64,000 bases of DNA. It comes from Ariolimax columbianus (Eukaryota > Mollusca > Gastropoda > Stylommatophora > Arionidae). Position 1 is the stretch's first letter. Each line of letters opens with the position of its first letter. The DNA is taken from the NCBI GenBank assembly GCA_036924085.1, contig JAVGWX010000025.1, forward strand, positions 28,814,450 through 28,878,449. Direction: 5' to 3'. Positions 1 through 12,400 of the stretch are shown here, piece after piece. A program made the translations under genes and the position numbers. The notes beneath the pieces are model-generated. The model was not told where the DNA came from. It made no database searches and saw only the letters and a program-made list of their open reading frames with translations.

Positions 1-30
1 TGACTGGAAGCATAGCATCAGTTGATCGAT

Positions 31-85
31 GAAGAAGAAGAAGAAGAAGAAGAAGAAGAAGAAGAAGAAGAAGAAGAAGAAGAAG
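31..85. repeat. (GAA)n microsatellite
   Basis: An uninterrupted GAA tract of about 18 units. It may be the tail of a retroposon lying left of the window, since both GAA-SINE and LINE-RH copies here end in (GAA)n. Confidence 0.95.
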
Positions 86-161
86 ATAATATTATACCTT
101 TTATAGACTTCTCCCGACTTTCATATACAATTTATATTGATATGTGTTTGTCAAATTCCAG

Positions 162-288
162 ATCATTGAAACTTGTCTGCATCACAGAGAGACGACTGCC
201 AACTTCGAAAAGCGACATCCAGACCTGAAACATCTCTTCATCACGACTGAAAGCGACCCATACTCGCCACTGCTTTAATAATTGGTGC
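162..288 (+). other. Possible 5'UTR part of LPMO exon 1
   Basis: An AG at 160-161 follows a T-rich stretch (TTTGTCAAATTCCAG) and could be the acceptor of a leader intron. If so, 162-288 is untranslated leader joined directly to the coding start. Nothing else supports it; transcription could also start inside this stretch. Confidence 0.3.
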
Positions 289-486
289 ATGCCCATGCTA
301 CAACCACATTTTCTAGCAACCATGCTGCTGTTACCAGCTGCATTTCTCACTATTCTGACGCTAGCCCCGTCTGTTGTGGGCCATGGCCGACTGATGGACC
401 CACCAGCCCGAAACAGCATGTGGAGACTTGGTTTCCCCAACCCGGTCAACTACAACGACAATGAGCTTTACTGTGGAGGCCGTATG
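289..486 (+). CDS. LPMO exon 1: signal peptide and first histidine-brace ligand
   Basis: It encodes residues 1-66: a hydrophobic signal (LLLPAAFLTILTL) ending VVG, then HGRLMDPPARNSMWRLGF and NYNDNELYCGG, the classical start of AA15 enzymes. The donor is ATG|GTAAGT, phase 0. Three in-frame ATGs (289, 295, 322) all keep the signal peptide; 322 has A at -3. Confidence 0.88.
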
Positions 487-3400
487 GTAAGTAACTGCGG
501 CACGAGCAAAGGATTAGGGTTATCATTCATTAGCTCTGTCTGTCTTGTCAGATGATAGTAAATTGTGATTGGCTCTGCCCGTCTTGTCAGACGATATTTA
601 GTTGTGCTTGGCTCTGTCCATCTTGTCAGACGATAGTTAGTTGTGCTTGGCTCTGTCCGTCTTGTCAGAAGATATTAAGTTGTGCTATGAAAAGGTATGT
701 AACTACAGTTCATGACGGTAACGAATGTGACCCGTAAGACCAATCCGGGCAGAGAAGCATCTTTCACAGTGTCAGGACCTTTTGCGGCATCGCATGATGT
801 GGCGTGTCTTCTCAAACTCTTGAGTCGTTAGTCTATCTGCAATCAGTACCTCCTTTGTCTGTATTCCACTTTTAATCATGCCCCTCCATGTAACACGATC
901 CATGGTGTCCTGTTCCTATGATTCCACATCGATGCCTGCGTCATTCATATCTCGCTTGCACACATTCTTGTACCGAAGTAGTGGCCGGCCCTGAGACCTT
1001 TTCCCCAAATGTAATTCCCCATAGAGAAGATATTTTAGTATTCTGCCATCATCTATCCTCCGAGTGTGTCCCAGCCAGCGGAGCCTTCGATGACTCGTAG
1101 TTTACAGCTTGACTGCGATATTTGCACCTTTCAGTCCAACACATCCGACTTCAACAAGCATTATTTGAGTACCGGGTAAACATTCCCTCTTCGATCCCTT
1201 CTCCTTAGCCAGTCTGCCCTGCTGCAGCCTGTTATCCAGGATCACCTCGTGGAGGTGTAGAAGGGTCTTGACAGCTCTGGTTCGCTGGCCCTGATGCTGG
1301 CAGTCAGCTATGGGTCGCTGACCACTGCAGCTCATCTCAGGTCTGATCTCTACTACCCAGCGATTCGGGGAAATAGTAATAGTAAAAAAAGTATAGTAGC
1401 CCCCTTTCAGTCATGTCTGACTATAGTAGACCCCTTTCAGTCATGTCTGACTATAGTAGACCCCTTTCAGTCATGTCTGACTTTAGTAGACCCCTTTCAG
1501 TCATGTCTGACTATAGTAGACCCCTTTCAGTCATGTCTGACTATAGTAGACCCCTTTCAGTCATGTCTGACTATAGTAGACCCCTTTCAGTCATGTCTGA
1601 CTATAGTAGACCCCTTTCAGTCATGTCTGACTTTAGTAGACCCCTTTCAGTCATGTCTGACTATAGTAGACCCCTTTCAGTCATGTCTGACTATAGTAGA
1701 CCCCTTTCAGTCATGTCTGACTATAGTAGACCCCTTTCAGTCATGTCTGACTATAGTAGACCCCTTTCAGTCATGTCTGACTATAGTAGCCCCCTTTCAG
1801 TCATGTCTGACTATAGTAGACCCCTTTCAGTCATGTCTGACTATAGTAGACCCCTTTCAGTCATGTCTGACTATAGTAGACCCCTTTCAGTCATGTCTGA
1901 CTTTAGTAGCCCCTTTCAGTCATGTCTGACTTTAGTAGCCCCTTTCAGTCATGACTGCGATCTTGAAGTGAACCAATAGAATTGGTTTTCTTTCTCCTTC
2001 CGGTTTTGTCTTCTCACTCCTCCATGTTGCAAGAGCTTCGCTTCACCAAGCGTGAGCTTGACCTTCAGGGTACACTTCCACTTGGATCGGTCTACAGCTT
2101 CGTCTTCCCAGGATGTCAGAGTCACGTCCAGGCCGTCATATCACGCGTGCACACATCTTTGAACCTCACCTGTAGTCGGCCGATTGTTCTTTTGCGATTC
2201 GCCAACTGTCAATATAGGATATTTGTGGGAATGCGTCCATCTTCAATGCGATGAACATGACCAAGCCACCGTAGTCTTCGCTGCGTAAGGGGAGTGCACA
2301 TGCTTGTGAGACCGATGCGAGAACCCACCTCAGCACTTGTCACTCTGTCCCTCCGTGTAATTCCAAGAATTGGTCACAGGCGCCGTAGAAGACATGTGCT
2401 TCTGTTTGGCATATGTTGTCTCTCTACCATATAGAAGTGTGCTGGCGACATCTATATTGTACACCCTGACCTTGCTTTTAATTGTAAGATTCTTGCTTTC
2501 CAAAACACGCGTTACGAGATTAGCAAATATAGCAGCAGATGTCTATTTCTGGATCTAGATCAGTGTTTTTCACACTGGACGCTAGCGGCCATTAGTGGGC
2601 TATTTCCGCTTTCAGGTGGGCGGTAGCCGAATAATTACATGATATATTACAAATGTGGGATTCCACGGCGAAGTGGTTAAGCCATCGGCATCGTGATAGG
2701 GTGGTGTGGGTTCGACTCCGTCTCTTTCACGGGTGCTTGATGCGGAGTCCCCTGCATCTCGTAGTCGCCCCCTAGTCGTCTTGTCCTTGAATTGCCACTG
2801 GAGTCGGGCGGCTCGAGACGAGAGACTGAGGATAAAAAGTAGCGCAGTTAATCCTTACTAAAAATAGCGTTAGCAAAATAAATTATGGCATCATCGTCTA
2901 CGATGGACGACGGCCTTTTGCCTTTGTTACAAATATATTATTACTATTATTATTGGGACGGCGTGGGCTAGTGGTTAAGTGACACGGCTCACAACCATAA
3001 AGTGCTGGGTTCGGCCCCATCACAGCACTGGCTGTTACCCCGGGGAAACAAACTCTTAGAAAATTTAGGAGGAAGCAGACCCTTACATAAAATGCATGCT
3101 GAAGTCGGATGCACTGGGCCGACATGCGCAAAATAAAAACCACAGTGCAATGCACACCATCTTGGTTAAAAGATAAATAAGGTGAACGCAAAAAAATTGA
3201 TCTTACTATTATAATTATTGTTACTATTATAACTATTATGGCAATGCAGAGGCTGCTACACAACACGAGGAAACTATAACAGAATACCAGCAAAGCAACA
3301 AAAGTGAACATTTTGAGCATGTGTGTTTGTCCCGTGTTAGCATTTGACCGTGGAACATGGACAGTTACCCAAACATCAAAGAGAAGAATCGATCGAACCA

Positions 3401-6400
3401 TTCGAGTCGAAAAGTTGTAAAAGGATTCTCAGAATAGCATGGACCGAAAAAAAGGAGAATGCAGACATTCGGCAGCAGTTGGGGATAGAGGAGAACTGGT
3501 TCATAAATTCCATCATGAACAGAGAATTGAAATACTTCGGCCACGTCAAAAGACACAACGGTCTTGAGAGAGCGGTAGGGGAAGGTATGGTGCCGGGCAA
3601 GAGAGGCAGAGGAAGACCAAGAAGGCGATGGCACCAAGATGTCAAGGAAAGCTGTGGTATGACTCTGGAGAAGACTGGAGATTCGAGAGAGAGACAGCGG
3701 CGGACCAAGAAGGCGATGGCACCAAGATGTCAAGGAAAGCTGTGGTATGACTCTGGAGCAGACTGGAGATTTGGTAAGCGATCGAGTTTCTTTCAGACTG
3801 ACTGTGATGGCAGCGACTTTTTGCAAAGGACATGCCACATGATAATGATGTATTAAAAACATCGAAAATACGCAGATTCTGTGGGCGATCACCGAAATGT
3901 TCTAAAATTTAGATTTTAGTGAGCGGTAAGGAAAATGTACCCTCACGAAAGTTATCAAATTACGCGCCAGGTATAACAAAGTTGACAAGCCTTGGTCTAG
4001 ATAGATTGTCATTGTTAACAATTTTTATTTACTTGTTTATTTCTGATACTATTAATGATAAACATTCTTCTTCTTCTTCTTCGTTGATCCTCAGATCAAG
4101 GTCCCGGTTTCTCTTACAAAGGACACCGTTGTTTGTAAGACTGTTTCCTCTCCATACAGCTTTTGTCTCATATCTGTCTCACGAGTCCATTATTGTTCTC
4201 TCTTTTCCTGTGTGAGCGTGCAGCTTTGCAGGATGTGTTCCACGGTCATGATATGCTCCCCACATGGACACCTGTCATCTGTCCCAATCCTCATTTTGTT
4301 GTAAAGATGACCCTTGAGTCTGTTATGCCCAGTTGTCAGTCTGAAGATGATGACTTGCTCTTGTTTACTTAAGTTAAAGTAAATGTCTTCTTTTCAGGTA
4401 AACATTCAATAATTATTCTCTTTTTCAGACACAGTGGGGCCGGAATAAAGGCAAATGCGGTGTGTGTGGAGACCCCCACCATCACACAAACAAGGAACAC
4501 GAAGTTGGCGGCAAATACGCAAATGGGATTATATCCCGTCAGTATAAACAAGGTGGTGTCATCGAGGCAACTGTCCACATCACAGCCAATCACAAAGTAG
4601 GTCATGTCTTGTTGGTGTTCTTTTCATCTTCTCTTTCTCAAGAAAAATAAGTTATGTATATGTTTATTTCTGTATCATATACAAGAAATAATGAACGAGA
4701 AACGTTCGAGAAGAGAACATTGAAAGTTTCGACCCATTTACGATTGGTGGGTACGAGATTCCAGAGTTATGATACGCAGATGACACAGTGATACTATCAA
4801 GAAGTGCAGAAGGGCTAGAGCAGCTAATTTCAGCCGTTAATGGACATAGTAAAGATCAAAACCTGTTTATAAACATAAATAAAACACAGATAATGACCTC
4901 CGACAAAACACAATGTCAGCATAAATTTACAGTGGGTGGTGAGGAAATAGATCAGGTCACGCATTTTGAATATCTGGGCTCCAGAATTGACAAAAATGGC
5001 GACTGCTCGAAAGAAATCAGAAGAAGACTAGCCATGGCAATGCAGAGACTGAACAGCCTGAAGAAATTATGGCAGGGCACCAACAAAATGATAAAAGTCA
5101 AAGTCTTGAGAGCCTGTGTTTTTCCTGTGGCAGCGTATGGCTGCGAATCATGGACGATTACCAAAACTTCCAGACAAAGAATCGAATCCTTCGAGTCAAA
5201 ATGTTTCAGAAAGATCCTCAGAATATCATGGACAGAGAAATAAACAAATGTAGACATTCGGCAAGAGTTGAGCATAGAGGAGAACTGGTTTATCAATTCC
5301 ATTTTGGCTAGAAAATGCAAATACTTTGGTCACATCAAGAGACACAACGGTCTTGAGAGAACAGTGATGGAAGGTATGGTACCAGGCAAAAGAGGTAGAC
5401 CAAGTGGTAAAGGTTGTTGTTTCGAATGTCCATAATGAGCAGGTTATGTGCGCCCTGAAACGGACTTCAAGTGGCAGATTGTAGTAGCTTTTCTCACATC
5501 ACGAGCGTGCTGATGAAGGTGGACCGGGGCCCTTCGGGTGGTTGTGCTATGCTTGGCTTCATCTGCGTGTCGTTCACTACTACAGAGATCACGTCAAACC
5601 TCACATTGTTAGCTAGACTGTTGTCCTGGACAACAACCCGTTTCCAGGACGACCAACAAGGAGGTCAGGTGAGGGTCTTGGCCAGTATATTTCTCCTGAA
5701 CCTGGCTAACATTCTCGGATCAGTGTGTTTTGCCTGACCAGACGCTAGCCTCATCGTCCCAAGAGGAAGGGGTAGACCAAGAAGACGATGAAACCAGGAA
5801 TCCCTGGGTACGACTGTGGTGGAGGCTGGATTTTTGACAAGGGGACGAATTTCTTTCAGACAGACTGTGTTGGAAGCGACGTTTTATGAATGACATGCTA
5901 TATGATGACAAATAGGGAATAAAACGGTCAGAATAGCGTAAGAGACATTTGTTAGTTCGAGGTGCACACGGGAGTACGACAAGGATGCATACTCTCGACT
6001 CATCTGTTCAATATATGTGCATAAAACGTAATGAGAAATGTCACGAATGACAAAGAGTGTGAAAGGATCGACCAGTTCACAGTCGATGTGAAACGAATAC
6101 CGGTACGGGATCAAGATGCTGAGCAGCGCATGAGCTGCAGTGGTCAGCGACCCATAGCTGACTGCTAGCATCAGGGCCAGCGAACCAGAGCTGCCAAGAC
6201 CCTTCTACACCTCCACGCGGTGATCCTGGATAACAGGCTGCAGCAGGGCAGACTGGCTAAGGAGAAGGGATCGAAGAGGGAATGCTAACCCCGTACTAAA
6301 AAATGCTTGCTGAAGTCGTATGTGTTGGACTGAAAGGTGTAAATATCGCAGTCAAGCATTCCGTTCTCTGGACTACATTCTGCTACTTAAGCCCTTTCAG

Positions 6401-9400
6401 GGTTTGGTAGTGGGAGATTGAGAACGAACGAATGAACGAAGAAGAAGAAGAAGAAGAAAGAAGAAGAAGAAGAAGAAGAAGAAGAAGAAGAAGAATACCG
6501 GAACTACGATATGCAGATGATAAAGTTGTCCCCTCGAACAGGCTGCAAGGTTGGAACAGTGGGCTGCGGGGTTGGAACAGAGGGTTGCGGGGTTGGAACA
6601 GATGATCCTGTCGGTTAAACAGTTAAACAGCGAGGAACACAATCTATTTATAAACAACGTCAAACTAAGACAATGATCATAGACAAGGCCAAAAACCAGA
6701 CCTACAGTTACTCTAGAGAAGCAGACAGTTCAGAAAGTCGCACGTTTTGAGTATCTCGGCTCGACCCGCGACACAGATGCTTCCGTTACATTCTGGACAG
6801 GACGACCTGGTCAGGTTTCATCAGCAATTTTGTTAGCGTACTTGAGATAACCGAAGCCGTGTTACGCAGTAAACAGTTAAAACAATTACGAAATAGCTAA
6901 GCATGACTTTGAAAATAAACTTGAATTTGCCCATTTACATTTCATTTTTACAAGAACAATTCACCCATACCCTCCAGCATGTTGTACAACCTTACGCGGA
7001 ACTTTTTACCCAGCACTCCTCATGGCTCCTATATTTGTTACATGGCTCCTAGATTCCAGATACCTTTCTCACGCTCCAACCTATTATGCTTTCAATGACT
7101 TCCTTCTAAACTCGTAAGCAGTTATATAAAGTATGAGGCGTGTTCAAATGAAACCGGACCTAACTGCAACAAGTGAACATACGTACGATGCGCATAATGA
7201 CGTCACTTCTGGTGTAAACAGAAAATACCAACCGTCAAGTTTGCAAAATGTCATTAACCTCCGACTAATAGTTTCGCTAGAAAGACAAAATTAATGACCA
7301 ACAACGCCGAGGGCTTCAACAGCAGGACAAAAGCTAATGGTCAGGAACTCGAAGTGGCTGACCGTTTTAACTATCTTAGTTCGATTGTCAGTGATGAAGG
7401 ATCAAAATGTGAGGTGTTGGCCAGAATAGCACAGACAATAGCGGCGCTTGCACGGCTTAACAAAATCTGGCAAGATAAACGGTTAGCACTATGCACGAAA
7501 ATCAGATTAATGCGTACACTGGTCCTGTCGACATTCCTCTATGCTTGTGAGACATGGACAGTTACAGCGGACCTTCAGCGAAGGATACAGGTCTTGGAGA
7601 TGAGATGTTTCCGAAGACTTTTAAACGTCACGTGCAAAGATCGAGTTACAAATGAGGAAATTCGAGATAGAATTACAACAGCAATAGGGCCTTTTGAAGA
7701 CCCCTTGGCAACTGTCAAAAGAAGGAAACTCGCTTGGTACGGTCACATATCGAGATCAAATGGTCTTACAAATACGATCCTCCGCGGAAAGGTGCATGGC
7801 AGACGACGAAGAGGCCGTCCCAAAAAAGGTGGGAAGACAACATAAAAGAATAAACCAATCTCCGACCAGAAGAGTCACAGGCAGCGGCCGCTGACAGAGA
7901 AGGGTGGCGTGGTGTTGTGAGGATGTCTTCATGTGTGCCTCAACGACCTCCCCGGTTACGGGATGACCTGACCTGAATAGTTTCCACAGCAGGCGGTTGA
8001 AAACATGGCGTGTGTGATACGGAATCAGTCCAGAGTTGATCAGCGAGCGGTGATTCGGTTTCTAACAGCTGAAGGATGTCGACCAGTTGACATTTATCGC
8101 AGAATGCAGCCAGTGTATGGTGATAAAAGTCTGTCGAAAACAACAGTGAAGAACTGGATAACGATGTTTAAAGAAAGACATGAGTTAACTCAACAATATG
8201 CGCCTGACCTGGTCTCGAAAGATCTTTCGTTTACTCACACACTTTGTATGTTCCCTTATTACAGTTTGTTCCGGTTTCATAAGAACACGCCTCGTAGATA
8301 GATTTCTCACGCTCTAAGTCATGATGTCAGTAACGTCCTTCTAAACTCTTCAGCAGTTATAAAAAGTATTTAACCTTGAACATGGCTAAGGTCCAAGCAA
8401 TCCATCGGACCGCTAAAACTCAACTTGCTTGCAGGAAGTCAACAAGAGTTCATTTGTTTTTATTACAATCAGGGTTATTTTGAGTTCCGGATCTGCTCTG
8501 TTGTGGATTCTAAGGTGGAGGTCACTCAGGAATGTTTGGACCAACACGTTTTGGAGATGGTCAACGAGAACGGGACGAGGTGAGATATCATGAGAATGGA
8601 TGAGTGTGGGGTGAGGTGAGGTAGGATGAGAATGGATGAGAGTGTGGGGGTGAGGTGAGGTAGGATGAGAATGTGGGGGTGAGGTGAGGTAGGATGAGAA
8701 TGGATGAGAGTGTGGGGGTGAGGTGAGGTAGGATGAGAATTTGGGGGTGAGGTGAGGTAGGATGAGAATGGATGAGAGTGTGCGGGTGAGGTGAGGTAGG
8801 ATGAGAATGGATGAGAGTGTGCGGGTGAGGTGAGATATGAGAATGGGCTAGAGTGTGGGGGTGAGGTGAGATATGAGAATGGGCTAGAGTGTGGGGGTGA
8901 GGTGAGATATGAGAATGGGCTAGAGTGTGGGGGCAAGGTGAGATATGATTTATTAACCATCTTTCATTTTGTTGTTGTAGATTCACGCTTCCTGAGGGGA
9001 AATCGAACACATTTTTCAATGTTTCTCTACGACTTCCGGCGGATATGACGTGCAAGCAGTGTGTCATCCAATGGAAATACAGAACAGGTGAGTCGAGTTG
9101 TTCTGTATGTACAACCTGGTATACATGCTATTATTTTCATTTTGAAAAAAATTTACTTAATTACAGCTGAGGGCCCATCTATTTGGGGAATAAAGGCCAC
9201 GTGTACCTGTAGTTGCCGCACAGTGTGCAAGCTATGTTGTTATTTTACTTCAAATGAAAAGAAAAACCGTACCAAGGTTTCGAACGCAACACAGGGGTCA
9301 AGATTCCGAGAAGTGCATGAGCTGTAGTGGTCAGCGACCCAAGTTCATGTTCGCCTCCAAGCGGTGGCCCTGAAAACAGGCTGCACTAGTGCAGCCTGAC

Positions 9401-12400
9401 TAAGAGAATAGGGATCGGCAGTGGGCAGATAAACCCGGTACAGGAATTCAAAATAGGCAGCTGAAACCGAATGTGTCTCCGGCCGAAAGGCGCAGATGTT
9501 GCAGCCTCGCTGTAAACTACGACAGAGCGTCACAATTTCATTTTCATGACGGATGAAGAAGAAGAAGCAACAACAAAAAACAAAAAACAAAAAGAAAAAG
9601 AAGAAGAATAAAAAGTTGTTGTAGTTTCCAATGCCCACAATGAGTAGGTTTACTCTTCTGTGCGCCCTGAAACGGATGTTAAGTGGTGGGTTGTTGTAGC
9701 TTTCCTGCCATCCCGAGCGTGCTGATGAAGGTGGATCGGGGTCCTCCAAGCGGTTGTGCTATGCTTGGCTTCATCTGCGTATCGCTCACTACTATGGGGA
9801 TCACGTCGATCCCTCCCCTTGTCAGCCAGGCTGCCATGAAAACAGCCTGTTTCCGGGAAGGGCTATGAGGAAGCCACGGTGAGGGTCTTGGCCAGTATAT
9901 TTTGCTTGACCAGCCGTTAGTCTTCCTTTGCAGAAGACGAAGAGGAGGAAGAAGAAGTAGAAGAAGAAGAAGAAGAGGAAAAAGAAGAAAAAGAGGAGGA
10001 GGAAGAAGAAGAAGAAGAAGAAGAAGAAGAAGAAGAAGAAGAAGAAGAAGAAGAAGAAGAAGAAGAAGAAGAAGAAGAAGAAAAGCCACTCAACAAAACT
10101 TCCGATTTGAGTAGAAAATCCTTAGTCTGCTATCCACCCAACACTGCCCTTGTGTATTTTTACTTCCATCATAATATTTTGTCATTTTTGTCTGCACCTT
10201 AAAGGTAACAGCTGGGACAAAGATGAAAGTGGCAGATTCTGTGTCGGATGCGGACCTCAGGAGGAGTTCTACAACTGCGCAGACGTACAGATCCACCCCA
10301 GGGATTGGAACGAGACAAAAGTTATAACTGGTCAAGTGAGCAAAAAAGCTGAAACAATCAAGAACGCAGAACGTGATAATGAACAAAAGAACGGAGAGAT
10401 TATGAAAAAGGCTGAGAGCTCCCATGACAAAATCACAGATTATGGAAAGCAGAAGTTAAATTTTTATCTAAAGTTGCAGCCAAATCAATTTTCTCCTTGG
10501 TCTGAACAAAAGAAATTGAATCCGGCTGATGTGGCCCAAATTGGTTCTGGTATGAGGTTTGGATATGTTGACGATGAGTTTAGTAACTCCAAACAGGCAA
10601 CAAAAACTGGCTCAATGGCTTCTCAACCTTCTCGCGTGACATATCGCTGGAAAAATGGTAAATCAAATAATCCGGACTTAGAAAAGATCCGCCAGCGTTT
10701 TGGATATGCCAGCACTTCAATAAAGACGAACGGAAATTATCTGCGTAACCATAGCAACCAAAATCAGCCGCAATATTTGACAACAGGTTATCACACCGAC
10801 GCCCAAACCAGAATTAGTCCTCAAAATGAATTAGGCCATGAAAGAAACTACAAAAATGATCAAGCTCTACCCAAAAAGCATTCTGGGCTTGAGATTTACC
10901 CCTCACGCCAACCTCCACATGAGGCTGTCACAGTCGAACCATCCACCCACCCATCGCTTGACAACCCAGAAATAAAACTTCGCAGTAACATCAAAATTAA
11001 CTCGCACGAACGCGACGGATTCTTAAAAAGGTGGAAGCAGTTAAGACTGAGGCACATCGCTGCAGTTAGAGCGCTGAATGCATCAAAATCGTCAATGTTG
11101 TCCAGCTTAAAAGGATTCATGGAGCATCCAAAGACACGATCCTCGTCACATGTAATTTCTTCCAGTCTTAGTGGTCAACCAAAGAGTAGATTCTCGTCAC
11201 AAGCCATTTCTTCCAGCCCGAACAAACAGAAGAATCAATCAAAGATTAGATTCGCGCCAAAAGCCATTTCTTCCAGTCCGAACAAACAGATGAATCAACC
11301 AAAGACTCGATTCTCGCCAAAAGCCATTTCTTCCAGCCCGAACAAACAGATGAATCAACCAAAGACTCGATTCTCGCCAAAAGCCATTTCTTCCAGTCCG
11401 AACAAACAGATGAATCAACCAAAGACTCGATTCTCGCCAAAAGCCATTTCTTCCAGCCCGAACAAACAGATGAATCAACCAAAGACTAGATTCTTGCCAA
11501 AAACCATTTCCTCCAATCTCAATGAATTGATAAATCAACAAAAGATTCGATACCCACTACAATCTGATCGTTACCATGACATTAGCATCAAACAGTCCAC
11601 GCGACCACTCACCTCTACACCACTTCCAGCAAGTGAGCAAAGCTACTTCGACGAAAATCGTACCATCAACCACATCTCACCTCCGCAACCAAGATCATCT
11701 CCAAAGACGTCCTCTAACACCGCAATGGAAAACAGCAGACAGATGTATCTAAAGAAGAAATTACCCTCTTGGTTGGTCAAAGCTTTGAGACTCAAACAGC
11801 AGGTGACTGACAAGTCCCTCGATAGGCGCACTAGTGATAACACTATTGACATTACATCGTCTGATATTGATAACAGAGTCAAAGTTAGATCAAATCAAGA
11901 AAACGAAACTCCAAAATGGTACGACAGAGTCAAGAACACAAAAAAACTAATTTCTGAGAATATTAAGAAAGCAAACGTGTTGGATGACAAAAAACACGTA
12001 GAAAAGGCAACGAATAATAACATCAGACTGTCTGGCATGACTGCAAGACATAATGGTAGCAGTACATTCGAGAAAACTAATTTACAGCGTAGTATTCAAC
12101 CAGATGGCTCAACGCTAAAGATGAAAGATGATAAGGCAGTAAATCAAAATAAAGATAACAACAAAGACGACACAGAGTCGTTGGTTCGATACATCGTTAA
12201 ACTTTTATTCTCCCGAAAGAATTCTGAAGAAGTCAATAAACCGATTAGCAAATCTATCACAAGTGGTTTAGATAGTTCTGCAAACGTGAGGACAAAAGAT
12301 ACATTCTCATTTGGTTCGTCTTTAAGGGATAAGACAACTAGCGGTTATTCCTGGTTTGTGCCTGTCCACTCTGATGTAGGCTCTGTGTCCAGGATGGATT

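Noticed and set aside
1294..1979. Forward frames of 211 and 188 codons
   Set aside because: 30-bp repeat read in two frames; no domain and a period divisible by three.
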